NCBI RefSeq assembly: GCF_015910445.1
Contig: NZ_CP048882.1
Span: forward strand, 2,294,001 to 2,358,000
Source: Streptomyces bathyalis
GTDB taxonomy: Bacteria; Actinomycetota; Actinomycetes; Streptomycetales; Streptomycetaceae
Direction: 5' to 3'
Length of the DNA: 64,000 nucleotides
Shown: positions 26,414 to 35,145 of the stretch, piece by piece
Numbering within the stretch: position 1 is the stretch's first letter
Layout of the letters: every line of letters starts with the position of its first letter
Made by a program: the position numbers and the translations under genes
The notes under the pieces: generated by a model
What the model was told of the DNA's origin: nothing
What the model saw: the letters and a program-made list of their open reading frames with translations, nothing else
Databases searched by the model: none

Positions 26414-27367
26414 TCACGGCACGGGCGGCCCGGCACCCCTGGTGCGGGCGGCGGGAGGTGTACGTACCGCGCCCATGCTGGCGACGATGACCAGGGCGAT
26501 GGCGACGAGCTCCGGCAACTCGAGGCGCTGGCCGAGCACCAGGAACCCCGCCGACGCCGCCGCCACCGGCATGAGGCTCATCAGCAGCGCGAAGGTCGCC
26601 GCGGGCAGCCTTCGCAGGGCGAACAGTTCGAGCGTGTACGGCACCCCCGAGGAGAGCACCGCCACCGCCGCGCCCAGCCCGAGCGTCACAGGGTCCAGCA
26701 GCGCGCGGCCGGCGCTCGCCACACCCAGCGGCGCGCTGAGCAGGGCGGCCAGTGCCATGGCGAGGGCAAGCCCGTCGGCCTTCGGAAATCGGGCGCCCGT
26801 ACGGGAGTTGAAGAGGATGTACGCCACCCACATGGCACCGGCGGCCAGCGCGAACGCGGCCCCGGCGAAGTCGATGCTGCCGAAACCGCTGCTGCCCAGC
26901 AGATACACGCCCGCCAGCGCGAGCCCTGCCCACAGCAGGCTCAGCAGGCGCCGCGAACCCACGACGGACAGCACGAGCGGGCCGAGCAGTTCGAGGGTGA
27001 CGGCGGCACCGAGCGGGATGCGGTCGATGGCCTGGTAGAAGAGCGTGTTCATGGTGCCGAGCGCGACGCCGAGCCCGGTGACGGCCGCCCAGTCCGTGCG
27101 GGAGTGGCCCCGCAGCCGCGGCCTGCACACGGCGAGCATGAGCAGCGCGGAGAAGACCAGCCTGAGCGCCACCACACCGAGCGCGCCGGCCCGCGGGAAG
27201 AGCGTGGCGGCCACCGCCGACCCGAACTGCAGTGACATGGCACTGCCGATGACCATCCCGACCGCGCCGAGCCGCCCGTGGCCCTGCCGTGCGTACGGGC
27301 CGTGGGCGCCGGAGCCGGGCCCGGTCCGGGGCGGGTTCCGCGCGGCAGTGCTGTCACCAGAGCTCAT
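26414..27367 (-). CDS. EamA/RhtA-type drug/metabolite exporter
   Basis: This ~317-residue membrane protein has about ten helices in two EamA repeats (first from about residue 38, second from about 170). GTMNTLFYQAIDRIPLGAAVTLELLGPL is typical of RhtA-like amino-acid or threonine/homoserine exporters. The ATG at 27367 is used; GTG at 27373 is possible. It is divergent from a LysR gene 68 bases away, a common exporter/regulator pair. Confidence 0.87.
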   Translation of the reverse strand: MSSGDSTAARNPPRTGPGSGAHGPYARQGHGRLGAVGMVIGSAMSLQFGSAVAATLFPRAGALGVVALRLVFSALLMLAVCRPRLRGHSRTDWAAVTGLGVALGTMNTLFYQAIDRIPLGAAVTLELLGPLVLSVVGSRRLLSLLWAGLALAGVYLLGSSGFGSIDFAGAAFALAAGAMWVAYILFNSRTGARFPKADGLALAMALAALLSAPLGVASAGRALLDPVTLGLGAAVAVLSSGVPYTLELFALRRLPAATFALLMSLMPVAAASAGFLVLGQRLELPELVAIALVIVASMGAVRTPPAARTRGAGPPVP

Positions 27368-27435
27368 GAGCACACGTTATGACCGCCGCGTCGCCCTGTG
27401 AAATGCGTCTCGGCCTGCGGCTATGCTCCGTGCGC

Positions 27436-28344
27436 ATGACCGCTGAACTGCGTCATCTGCGCGCCTTCCTCGCCATCGCCGACGCGGGCAGCGTGACGTC
27501 CGCCGCGGCGGTGCTGCGGATGAGCCAGCCCGCCCTCTCCCGGACCCTGCGTCAGCTCGAGGCGCACCTGGGAGTGCGGCTGGTGGACCGCACGACCCAC
27601 CACCTGGAACTGACCACGGACGGACGGCGCTTCCTGGACAAGGCGACCACCGCGGTCGCCGCCGTCGACGAGGCGCTCGACCCCGCACGGCTGCGCCCGT
27701 GGCCGCTTCGCCTGGGCCACGCGTGGTCGGCGTTCGGACGGCACACCACTCCGCTGCTGCGGCGCTGGAAGGAGCTGTACCCGCAGACGCCGCTGGAGCT
27801 GCTGCGCGTGGACGAGCGGTCGGCAGGCCTGCTGAGCGGCAAGGTCGACGTCGCGTTGATGCGGGCACCGCTGATCCCCCGGGAGGCCGACGGCCTGCTC
27901 GGCGAGTGGCTGTGCAACGAGACGCGTGTGGCGGCTGTGCCCGCGGACAGCGAACTGGCCACGCACGCGGGCCCGTTGAACCTCGCCTCGCTGGCGCACC
28001 ACCCCATCGCCCTCAACACCGTCTCCGGTCTGACCACGCTCGAACTATGGCCGGAGGAGATCCGCCCGGACCCGGACTCTGCGGTGCTCGTCGCCAACAC
28101 GGACGACTGGCTGGGCGCCATCGCGGCGGGCAACGCCGTCGGCGTCTCCACGTCCGCCACGGCGGAGATGCACCCGCACCCGGACGTCGTGTACCGGCCG
28201 CTGGCCGGCACGGGCGACGTACCGCTGATGCTCATCTGGCGTGAGAGCCCCGTCGGTTCGGGCAGGCCCGGTCATCCCGCCGTGCCGCAGCTCGTACGGG
28301 TGGCCCTCGACGTACTGGCCGAGGATGAGCAGGGAACCAGCTGA
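27436..28344 (+). CDS. LysR-family regulator
   Basis: This 302-residue protein has the LysR winged helix at residues 3-62 (LRHLRAFLAIADAGSVTSAA, MSQPALSRTLRQLE) and a C-terminal substrate-binding domain. It likely controls the divergent EamA exporter in response to an exported metabolite. The ATG at 27436 is chosen by domain fit, and an in-frame GTG lies 6 bases upstream. Confidence 0.9.
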   Translation: MTAELRHLRAFLAIADAGSVTSAAAVLRMSQPALSRTLRQLEAHLGVRLVDRTTHHLELTTDGRRFLDKATTAVAAVDEALDPARLRPWPLRLGHAWSAFGRHTTPLLRRWKELYPQTPLELLRVDERSAGLLSGKVDVALMRAPLIPREADGLLGEWLCNETRVAAVPADSELATHAGPLNLASLAHHPIALNTVSGLTTLELWPEEIRPDPDSAVLVANTDDWLGAIAAGNAVGVSTSATAEMHPHPDVVYRPLAGTGDVPLMLIWRESPVGSGRPGHPAVPQLVRVALDVLAEDEQGTS

Positions 28345-28428
28345 TCACGGCATACGTTTGGACGGGCAAGGACAGGGGAGTTTTCCGGGCAATTCCCCCC
28401 GGCGACGCAGGCACAGGAGGCAGGAACG

Positions 28429-28665
28429 ATGGCGGGTTTCCTCGACAGGGCCAAGGAGCAGGCGCAGCGCGGCCTGACGCAGGGCAAGGAGAAGATGGAG
28501 GAGGTACAGGCACAGCGGCAGGGCAGCGACCTGCTGAAGCGCCTGGGCGCCGCCTACTACGCCGAGCAGCGTGGCAGCGGCACCTCCGCCGAGGTGCAGC
28601 AGGCGCTCTCCGCGCTGGAGCAGCACATCGCACAGCACGGGGACGGCTTCCTGCGCGGCAAGTGA
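28429..28665 (+). CDS. Small helical protein of unknown function
   Basis: This 78-residue soluble protein is predicted almost fully helical and amphipathic (FLDRAKEQAQRGLTQGKEKM, SAEVQQALSALEQHIAQHG). The ATG at 28429 follows AGGAGG. Similar short proteins are conserved in Streptomyces without known function. A strong hairpin ends its transcript. The gap before it (28345-28428) holds only its leader. Confidence 0.75.
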   Translation: MAGFLDRAKEQAQRGLTQGKEKMEEVQAQRQGSDLLKRLGAAYYAEQRGSGTSAEVQQALSALEQHIAQHGDGFLRGK

Positions 28666-28737
28666 GAAAGGCGTGAGGGGGCGCATGACAGGCGCTCCTT
28701 CCGCCGGAAGCGCGCGAGACGCGCACGAGAGGACCTT

Positions 28738-28777
28738 CCGGCCCCCGGCCCGCCGCACTCGGCGGACCGGGGGCCGG
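28738..28777. terminator. Bidirectional terminator hairpin
   Basis: CCGGCCCCCGG (28738-28748) pairs with CCGGGGGCCGG (28767-28777). After one mismatch a further 6 pairs close on the loop CACT. It separates the small plus-strand gene from the minus-strand NUDIX gene. Confidence 0.8.
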
Positions 28778-28825
28778 TCCGGCTCTCCGGCTCTGTCGTC
28801 CGGCCCGGTCCAGATCGCCGCGGCC

Positions 28826-28862
28826 CCGGTCCGACCCGGCCGGTCCGACCCGGCCGGTCCGG
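28826..28862. repeat. 14-base tandem repeat
   Basis: The unit CCGGTCCGACCCGG occurs twice in full and a third time in part. It lies just outside the NUDIX gene's 3' end and has no coding role. Confidence 0.85.
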
Positions 28863-28874
28863 TTAGCCCTCCGG

Positions 28875-29405
28875 TCAGCCGAAGCGCAGCCGGTACAGCA
28901 TCAGCAGTGCCGCCGCCGTGTTCGCGGCGGGGACCTCGCCTGCGGCGATGAGGTCCGGCGTCTCCTTCAGCGGCACCCACTCACGCTTGTCCGACTCGAA
29001 GTCGTCCTCGGGGTGGCCCGCGTAGGCGGCGCTGTCCGACCAGTAGATGTGATGCCGTGCGTCGGTGAGCCCGTTGGAGGGCTCCACAGTCATCAGATGA
29101 CGCAGCGGCCCGGGCCGCCAGCCCGTCTCCTCCAGCATCTCGCGCGCCGCCGCGGCGGCGAGGTCCTCGCCGTCCTCGACGACTCCGGCCGCGAGCTCCC
29201 ATCCCCAGCTGTCGGTGATGAAGCGGTGCCGCCAGAGCATCAGCACCTCGTTGCGTTCGTTGACCGCGGTGGCCATGGCCACCGGCCGCAGCCGGATCAG
29301 ATAGTGATCCAGGTGACGGCCGTCCGGCAGCAGCACGTCCGCGAGATTGACCCGTAGCCACTGGTTCTCGTACACAGTGTGTTCACCCAGGTTCTTCCAT
29401 CGCAC
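28875..29405 (-). CDS. NUDIX hydrolase
   Basis: This 176-residue protein has a full Nudix box near residues 73-95 (GVVEDGE, then RE, MLEETGW). It resembles the ADP-ribose pyrophosphatase-like group by its length and the WELAAGVVEDGED context. It hydrolyses a nucleoside diphosphate linked to another group; the substrate is unclear. The GTG at 29405 is chosen because GGAAGGGGG lies at good spacing; an upstream in-frame start would read through that site. Confidence 0.87.
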   Translation of the reverse strand: MRWKNLGEHTVYENQWLRVNLADVLLPDGRHLDHYLIRLRPVAMATAVNERNEVLMLWRHRFITDSWGWELAAGVVEDGEDLAAAAAREMLEETGWRPGPLRHLMTVEPSNGLTDARHHIYWSDSAAYAGHPEDDFESDKREWVPLKETPDLIAAGEVPAANTAAALLMLYRLRFG

Positions 29406-29493
29406 GTATGTGCCCCCTTCCTGACGGAGGTTGGGCACATCCCAGCACGCCGCGGCGCTTCCCTGACAGAGGCGCCGTCCGGCCGTCCTCCCT

Positions 29494-30870
29494 TCAGAGA
29501 GGCACCCGCAACGTTTCCTCGATCAGCTCCGCCGCCTGTGCGGCCGGGGTGCCGGGGTGCCGTAGGAGACGCTCCCGGACCTGCCGCATGCGCTGCCGCA
29601 GCAGCTGTGATTCGATGCCCTGCGCCTGATCGGCCATCCGCACCGCCGTCTCCGCAGCGCGTTCCGGTGAGCCGGTGCGCAACTCGACGCCCGTGAGCGT
29701 GACCAGCCGGTTGACCCGGCCGCGCACATGGGCGGGTGCCCTCGCGGCCTCCTCGGCATACCGGCGGGCCGGTTCCAGCTCACCGAGTACCAGCAACGCC
29801 TCCGCCAATCGGACCTGTACCAGGCCCGGTTGGACGTAGCCGGTCTCCTCGGGCTCCTCCTCGGGACGTATGCGTGTGGAGCAGGTCTCGGCACTGCGCA
29901 TGCAGCTGTGCGCACCCCTGCGATCGCCGATGCGCGCGTACGCCTTCGCCTGCATCGCGTACAGGTCGGTCGCCAGGGCCGGGGTCGAGTGCGGCCCCGG
30001 CGTGCGTAACACCGCCTCGGCACAGGCGATGGCGCGCCGGTTGTCGCCGAGATGGAGCGCCTGGTTGACGAGGAGCGAGACGACGTAGCCGCCGAAGAGG
30101 CGGTCGCCGGAGGCCTTGCCGAGGCGCAGAGCCTGGTGGAAGTACCGCTGGGCGAGGCCCTGTTCGTCGGCGTCGTAGGCGCAGATGCCGCTCACCGCGG
30201 CCAACGCGCCCGCCGCACGGCACAGTTCGCGGCCGGTCCCGTCGTCGTAGTCCCCGCGCAGCAGCGGCGCCACCTCACCGGTCAGGAAGCCGACGACGCG
30301 GGGGCGCGTGGCGACTCCGCCCGCGTTGCGGTAGAGGTGTTCGTAGTGGCCGCGAGCGGCGTGCAGCAGCGCGACGTCCGCCTCCGAGACCCCGCGTTTC
30401 CCCTGGTGGGAGACGTCCAGGTCGTCGGGAGGGTTCTCCCACTCCCACACCGGCGCCACCGCCGCCGCTCCCGTCAGCAGGGCCGGTCCGGGGGTGTCGG
30501 CGTGCATCTGGTCGGAGCGCCAGGAGACTGCCGCCCGCTCCACGAAGCGGCCCAGCGTGGCCCCTTCGTCGTCCTCGCCCGCGCCTCCGGATGAGAGGGG
30601 GTGCGGCGCCGGGAGCGCGCCGGGAGGTCCGGCCATGCCTATGTCCGCGAGGGTCAGCGTGCGTTCCAGCCGCGCGCCCAGTACCTCGCATATCAACTCC
30701 GGTACACGGCCCCGCGGACGCTGCCCCTTGAGCCAGCGCGCGACAGCCGTGTGATCGTAACGCAGAGTCACATCGTGCTCCGCGCCGAGACGATTGATCC
30801 GTGAAGCGAGACCTGCCCGGGAGATTCCCGACTGGTCAAGCAGTACGTCCAGTTGACTGTTGGGCTCCAT
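29494..30870 (-). CDS. NsdA-like HTH-TPR regulator
   Basis: This 458-residue cytoplasmic protein has an N-terminal helix-turn-helix (LDVLLDQSGISRAGLASRIN, then YDHTAVARWLKGQRP). The rest is made of helical hairpins of TPR type (AQRYFHQALRLGKASGDRLF, ATDLYAMQAKAYARIGDRRG, LAEALLVLGELEPARRYAEE). This is the layout of NsdA, a known negative regulator of differentiation in Streptomyces. The ATG at 30870 follows GGAGGGCGAG; longer in-frame starts run over a divergent promoter region. A similar gene is divergent from it. Confidence 0.82.
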   Translation of the reverse strand: MEPNSQLDVLLDQSGISRAGLASRINRLGAEHDVTLRYDHTAVARWLKGQRPRGRVPELICEVLGARLERTLTLADIGMAGPPGALPAPHPLSSGGAGEDDEGATLGRFVERAAVSWRSDQMHADTPGPALLTGAAAVAPVWEWENPPDDLDVSHQGKRGVSEADVALLHAARGHYEHLYRNAGGVATRPRVVGFLTGEVAPLLRGDYDDGTGRELCRAAGALAAVSGICAYDADEQGLAQRYFHQALRLGKASGDRLFGGYVVSLLVNQALHLGDNRRAIACAEAVLRTPGPHSTPALATDLYAMQAKAYARIGDRRGAHSCMRSAETCSTRIRPEEEPEETGYVQPGLVQVRLAEALLVLGELEPARRYAEEAARAPAHVRGRVNRLVTLTGVELRTGSPERAAETAVRMADQAQGIESQLLRQRMRQVRERLLRHPGTPAAQAAELIEETLRVPL

Positions 30871-30964
30871 CTCGCCCTCCGGTCGTCCAACCCTTGTTTC
30901 AGAGAGTAACGGAGAACCGTTCACACGGGGTGTGAAAGTCGCACCTCTGCGTGCGCACCTCACA

Positions 30965-31004
30965 TGCTCCCCAAGAAGCGGAAGACGCGGTTCGCTTGGG
31001 AGCA
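30965..31004 (+). promoter_or_regulatory. Hairpin upstream of the 20-codon ORF
   Basis: TGCTCCC (30965-30971) pairs with GGGAGCA (30998-31004), and AAG/CTT extends the stem after a single bulged base. It precedes the strong ribosome site at 31035 and could shape the leader of the following sORF and regulator. Confidence 0.4.
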
Positions 31005-31049
31005 CTCCGTACGCAACTTCGCGTCGGAGCACACAAGGAGGGAATTCCC

Positions 31050-31112
31050 GTGAACGACCCGATCCGATTCCGCTTCGGCATCTCTCAGGTGGCCCCGCAT
31101 GCGGCCCGGTGA
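31050..31112 (+). CDS. 20-residue sORF overlapping the next regulator gene
   Basis: GTG at 31050 follows an ideal AAGGAGGG (31035-31042) and encodes the 20-residue peptide VNDPIRFRFGISQVAPHAAR before a stop at 31110-31112. Its last 14 bases overlap the ATG of the downstream HTH-TPR gene in another frame. No signal peptide is present. It could be a leader peptide coupling translation of the regulator, or a peptide ligand for a TPR regulator. Whether it is translated cannot be told from sequence. Confidence 0.5.
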   Translation: MNDPIRFRFGISQVAPHAAR

Positions 31113-32667
31113 GCGCCACCGCCGGGACCCGACCCCGAACGCCGCGCTGCGCTCCTTACTTGAGGAGAGCGAATGGACGCAGGAGGCCTTCGCCCGTGCC
31201 ATCGGAAGGCTGGGCCACGAGGCCGGCGTCCGGCTGGGCTACGACCGCACCTCGATCGCCCACTGGCTGCGCGGCAGCCGTCCCTCGCCCCGGGTGCAGG
31301 GCTTCATCGCGGAGGCGCTCTCCCGGCGGCTGGGCCGTCCTGTCAGCGTGACCCAACTGGGCATGGGCGACGGCCGGTCCGGCGGGCCCGGCCCCCGGTC
31401 CAGGAACGCCGCGGGCGGAGAGGCCGCCGAACTGTTCGCGAACGAAGGGGAGTTCGACGCGAACCTGGCCGCCCTCCAGGACGGCGCGCCCCCGGCCGAC
31501 CGGCTGGCGGCCCTCACGGCCGCCGTGGTCGGCCCGCCACGGGCGGACGCACCGCCGCCCGCGCCGTACCGCCTCACGCTGGGCGCGGCCGTCGCGCAAC
31601 CGGGCACGGCGAGCACATCGGGAGCCACGAGTACGACAGCACCGCGCGAGCGCGGCATCGGCGACGAGCCCAGCGAAACCGCCGAACCCCTCCGCCCCCG
31701 TCCGCCCCGGGCACACTTCCCCTCCCTCCCCCGGGGCGGACGGCCCTCCCGGCGCACCACGCCGGACGAGGTGGCCTCCGTACGCGAGCACGCGCGCTTC
31801 TTCGCCCAGCAGGCGGACCGCCACGGCGGCGGCCACATCCGCACGCCGCTCGCGGCCTGCCTGGCGGGGCTGGTGCGCCGGCTGCATTCCGGCGGGGAGG
31901 GCCCGTACCACCCCCGACTCGTCGCGGGCGCGGCCCGGTTGAGCTATCTGCTGGGCCGCGTCTACTCGGACGAACAGCGCCACGGTCTCGCCCAGCGCGC
32001 CTTCGACACCGCCGCGCAGCTCGCCGCCGAGGGGGATGACCCCGAATGCGTGGCGCTCGTGCAGCGGGCGCTCAGTTCGCAGGCGCACCAGCTGGGTCAC
32101 CGTCGCGTGAGCCTCGCTCTCGCCGAATCCGCCTGCGAGACGGCGCCCCCGGACTCGGCACCGTCGACGCGCTCGTTCCTGTACGCGGGGCTCGCGGTCG
32201 CACAGGCCGCGGAGGGCGCACGCACACCGGCTCTGGCCGCCCTGGGCCGCGCCGAGCACGAACTCGCCCGCGCGCCGGCCGACTTGACGACCGGGCCGGA
32301 GTCCCCTGACGGTGGCGAGCCCGTCGGCGCCTACCAGGACGCGGCGCTGCACTACCAGGCGAGCCAGGTACGGGCCGCGCTGGGAGACCGCGACGGGGCC
32401 GTCCGCGAGTTGCGGGCCTCGCTGCGCTCGCGCCCGGCCGGCGAACGCCGCTCCCGCGCCCTCAGCGAGGCGGAACTGGCGGAACTGCTGCTCTCCAGGG
32501 GGCGCGTGGAGGAGGCGTGCTCGGCGTGGCAGAGCTTCCTGGAGGACTCTGCGCTCGTACGGTCGGGCCGTGCACGCCGTGCCCGCGACCGGATGCCGCA
32601 CCTGCTGCGTCCTTTCGCGCACGAGGCGTGTGTCCAGGGCCTGTTGACGCGTGCGGGCTTGCCCTGA
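31099..32667 (+). CDS. Second HTH-TPR regulator (NsdA-like)
   Basis: This 522-residue cytoplasmic protein has a helix-turn-helix near residues 15-60 (LRSLLEESEWTQEAFARAIG, YDRTSIAHWLRGSRPSP), a Pro/Ala-rich linker to about 210, and then helical TPR-like repeats (AQRAFDTAAQLAAEGDDPEC, ALAESACETAPP, AALHYQASQVRAALGDRDGA). The HTH and the downstream layout match the divergent neighbour, so the two are probably ancient paralogs. The ATG at 31099 lacks its own good ribosome site. It may depend on the overlapping sORF for translation. Confidence 0.8.
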   Translation: MRPGERHRRDPTPNAALRSLLEESEWTQEAFARAIGRLGHEAGVRLGYDRTSIAHWLRGSRPSPRVQGFIAEALSRRLGRPVSVTQLGMGDGRSGGPGPRSRNAAGGEAAELFANEGEFDANLAALQDGAPPADRLAALTAAVVGPPRADAPPPAPYRLTLGAAVAQPGTASTSGATSTTAPRERGIGDEPSETAEPLRPRPPRAHFPSLPRGGRPSRRTTPDEVASVREHARFFAQQADRHGGGHIRTPLAACLAGLVRRLHSGGEGPYHPRLVAGAARLSYLLGRVYSDEQRHGLAQRAFDTAAQLAAEGDDPECVALVQRALSSQAHQLGHRRVSLALAESACETAPPDSAPSTRSFLYAGLAVAQAAEGARTPALAALGRAEHELARAPADLTTGPESPDGGEPVGAYQDAALHYQASQVRAALGDRDGAVRELRASLRSRPAGERRSRALSEAELAELLLSRGRVEEACSAWQSFLEDSALVRSGRARRARDRMPHLLRPFAHEACVQGLLTRAGLP

Positions 32668-32752
32668 AACGCCTGGGAACGGAGTAAGCGCACGGCCTGA
32701 TGGGCATCACCCTCGAACACACGAGAGCGCAAAGGGAAGGTACGGGGCAGAG

Positions 32753-33343
32753 ATGGCCACACCCATCACAGCAAGCGCCTTCATCACAGCCCTGAAGAAG
32801 GAGGGCGTGACGGTCGAGGAGGTCCGCGACTGGCGCAATCACAACCGCAACCACAAGGGCCCCTGGGGCCCGGTTCACGGAATCATGATCCACCACACCG
32901 TGACGAGCGGCGCCAAGGAGACGGTCGACCTCATCTACGACGGACGTTCCGATCTGCCCGGACCTCTGGCGCACGGCGTCATCACCAAGGACGGCACCGT
33001 GCATCTCGTCGGCCACGGGCGCGCCAACCACGCGGGACTCGGCGACGACGACGTGCTACGCGCGGTGACAGCGGAGGACGATCTGCCCGAACCCAACCAA
33101 ATGAACACAGACGGCAACCGGTACTTCTACGGCTTCGAATGCGAGAACCTCGGCGACGGCGACGACCCGTGGCCCGACGAGCAACTCGACGCCATCGAAC
33201 GCGCCGCCGCCGCACTGTGCAGGCATCACGGCTGGACCGAGGGCTCGGTCATAGGTCATCTGGAGTGGACGAACCAGAAGTCGGACCCGCGCGGCTTCAC
33301 CATGGACGCGATGCGTAAGCGCATCGCCGCCCGCCTGAAGTGA
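32753..33343 (+). CDS. PGRP-type N-acetylmuramoyl-L-alanine amidase without signal peptide
   Basis: This 196-residue enzyme has the amidase_2/PGRP fold. Zinc His47 or 48 lies in GIMIHHTVT, AHGVITKDGTVHLVG is the core strand, and the second zinc site is GHLEWTNQKSDP near residue 173. It cleaves between muramic acid and L-Ala in peptidoglycan. There is no signal peptide or membrane helix, and the ATG follows AAGG-rich sequence, so it is made cytoplasmic like phage endolysins. No holin or phage genes are nearby. Confidence 0.88.
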   Translation: MATPITASAFITALKKEGVTVEEVRDWRNHNRNHKGPWGPVHGIMIHHTVTSGAKETVDLIYDGRSDLPGPLAHGVITKDGTVHLVGHGRANHAGLGDDDVLRAVTAEDDLPEPNQMNTDGNRYFYGFECENLGDGDDPWPDEQLDAIERAAAALCRHHGWTEGSVIGHLEWTNQKSDPRGFTMDAMRKRIAARLK

Positions 33344-33390
33344 GGGGATTCTGAGGCGACGGGAGGGGCGGACGGCGCGACAATGCACGT

Positions 33391-34383
33391 GTGAACAGCA
33401 GCGCCCCCGCCCCTCCCCCGCACCCCGGCCCCCCGGGGCCCGGAGGCGCCGGCGCGCTCTCGGCCGACGGCCTGCTCGCCGCTCTCGACCCTCCGCCGCT
33501 GCTCCCCTCGCCGCTCCAGGAGATCCACGACGAGCGCTTCGCCGGACGCGGCATACGGCTGCTGCTCAAGCGCGACGATCTGATACACCCGCGCGTTCCG
33601 GGCAACAAATGGCGAAAACTCGTCCCTAACCTGCGTGCCGCGGTCGAGGGCGGCCACACGGCACTGCTGACGTTCGGCGGCGCCTACTCCAACCATCTCC
33701 GGGCGACCGCCGCCGCCGGCCGGATGCTCGGACTCGCCACCGTCGGCGTCGTGCGCGGTGACGAACTGGCCCGACGGCCGCTCAACCCCTCGCTCGCGCG
33801 GTGTGCCGCCGACGGCATGGCGCTGCGCTTCGTCTCCCGCTCCGACTACCGGCGCCGCCGCGACCCGGACTTCGCCGAGCGGGTGCTCGGCGGCAGCGCT
33901 GCGACGAGGACGGCCCGGGAGGCTTTCCGCATACCCGAGGGCGGCAGCAACTCCCTTGCCGTGCACGGGTGCACGGCCCTCGGCGAGGAGCTGCGCGGCC
34001 GCACCGACGTCGCCGCCGTGGCGTGCGGGACCGGTGGCACCCTGGCCGGACTCGCGGCCGGACTCGGGCCGGGGCAGCGCGCCCTCGGCGTGCCCGTCCT
34101 GCGCGGCGGTTTCCTCGCCGGCGACATCCGTGAACTGCAACGTCGTACGTTCGGCGGCCCCCGCGGCACATGGCGCCTGGACGAGCGCTTCCACTTCGGC
34201 GGCTACGCCCGAAGCGACCCCCAACTGGAGGAATTCGCCCGGGACTTCGAGCGCCGGCACTCCCTGCCGCCGCTGGAACGGATCTACGTCGCCAAGCTGC
34301 TCTTCGCACTCACCACGCTCGCGGACGAGGGTGCCTTCGCGCCGGGCAGCACCGTGACGGCCGTCGTCACCGGCCCGCGTTAG
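33391..34383 (+). CDS. PLP-dependent ACC deaminase/D-cysteine desulfhydrase-like enzyme
   Basis: This 330-residue fold-type II PLP enzyme has the Schiff-base Lys73 in GNKWRKLVPNL, a TFGGAYSNHLRATAAAG substrate loop, and the phosphate-binding CGTGGTLAGLA near residue 213. It matches the ACC deaminase/D-cysteine desulfhydrase group. A Pro-rich N-terminus of ~35 residues precedes the fold. The GTG at 33391 lacks an obvious ribosome site. The GNAT gene follows after 9 bases and is probably co-transcribed. Confidence 0.85.
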   Translation: MNSSAPAPPPHPGPPGPGGAGALSADGLLAALDPPPLLPSPLQEIHDERFAGRGIRLLLKRDDLIHPRVPGNKWRKLVPNLRAAVEGGHTALLTFGGAYSNHLRATAAAGRMLGLATVGVVRGDELARRPLNPSLARCAADGMALRFVSRSDYRRRRDPDFAERVLGGSAATRTAREAFRIPEGGSNSLAVHGCTALGEELRGRTDVAAVACGTGGTLAGLAAGLGPGQRALGVPVLRGGFLAGDIRELQRRTFGGPRGTWRLDERFHFGGYARSDPQLEEFARDFERRHSLPPLERIYVAKLLFALTTLADEGAFAPGSTVTAVVTGPR

Positions 34384-34392
34384 CGTGGAGGA

Positions 34393-34878
34393 ATGATCAG
34401 AGTCGCGGCCCCGTCCGACGTACCGGCCATCCACGCGATGATCCGCGAACTCGCCGAGTACGAGCGGGCACTGGAGCACGCGAAGGCAACGGAGCGGCAG
34501 TTGCACGACGCCCTGTTCTCCGAACACCCCGCGGTCTTCGCTCTGATCGCCGAGGGGACCACGGAGAGTGACCCCGTCGGTTTCGCTCTGTGGTTCCTCA
34601 ATTTCTCCACATGGACCGGTACTCACGGTGTGTATCTGGAGGACCTGTACGTGCGCCCGTCCGCGCGCGGCGCCGGGCACGGGAAGCAACTGCTTTCAGC
34701 CCTTGCCGGAATCTGTGTCGAACGGGGTTATGAACGCTTCGAGTGGTGGGTATTGGACTGGAACGACCCCTCAATCGGTTTTTACAGATCACTTGGCGCC
34801 GAACCGATGGAGGAGTGGACGGTCTTCCGGATGTCAGGGGAACCACTGAGGAAGCTGGCCGACGGCAACACAGCGTAA
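34393..34878 (+). CDS. GNAT N-acetyltransferase (diamine acetyltransferase-like)
   Basis: This 161-residue protein is a GNAT. Motif A is YVRPSARGAGHGKQLLSAL near residues 90-108 for acetyl-CoA binding, preceded by VYLEDL and followed by WWVLDWNDPSIGFYRSLGAE. This order resembles spermidine/diamine acetyltransferases. It starts 9 bases after the PLP enzyme gene. Substrate is inferred only. Confidence 0.87.
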   Translation: MIRVAAPSDVPAIHAMIRELAEYERALEHAKATERQLHDALFSEHPAVFALIAEGTTESDPVGFALWFLNFSTWTGTHGVYLEDLYVRPSARGAGHGKQLLSALAGICVERGYERFEWWVLDWNDPSIGFYRSLGAEPMEEWTVFRMSGEPLRKLADGNTA

Positions 34879-34920
34879 CGATTCGGGATTCACGACCTCC
34901 GACCCCTAGCCACAGACAGT

Positions 34921-34941
34921 ACCCATATGTTTACTATGGGT
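34921..34941. promoter_or_regulatory. 7-7-7 inverted repeat, candidate operator
   Basis: ACCCATA (34921-34927) and TATGGGT (34935-34941) are perfect inverted copies with a 7-base AT-rich spacer. The site lies in the 267-base gap between the GNAT gene and rsbW, about 205 bases before the latter. The stem is too weak for a terminator, so a protein-binding site is more likely. Confidence 0.4.
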
Positions 34942-35145
34942 GACGCTCATGTGATGGGACGCCGCAGCTCGTCGTAGATCCGTGCGGGCGACATCAGCTC
35001 GCGGATCGCGATAGCGTCGCAGGCGAACCATCGACGGCGTCAGTCCGTTGGTTCTCCGTGGGAGAGATCCACGGGCCAGGGCGGCGGACCGACGCACTCG
35101 TACAGCGAACGAGCCGAACCGGCTTGTGCCACTTTGGAGGTGAGG

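Noticed and set aside
34921..34945. GGGTAC/GTTT-like bases as a SigB-type promoter
   Set aside because: The -10-like GGGTAC lies on the minus strand and no -35 sits at proper spacing; it would also point away from rsbW.
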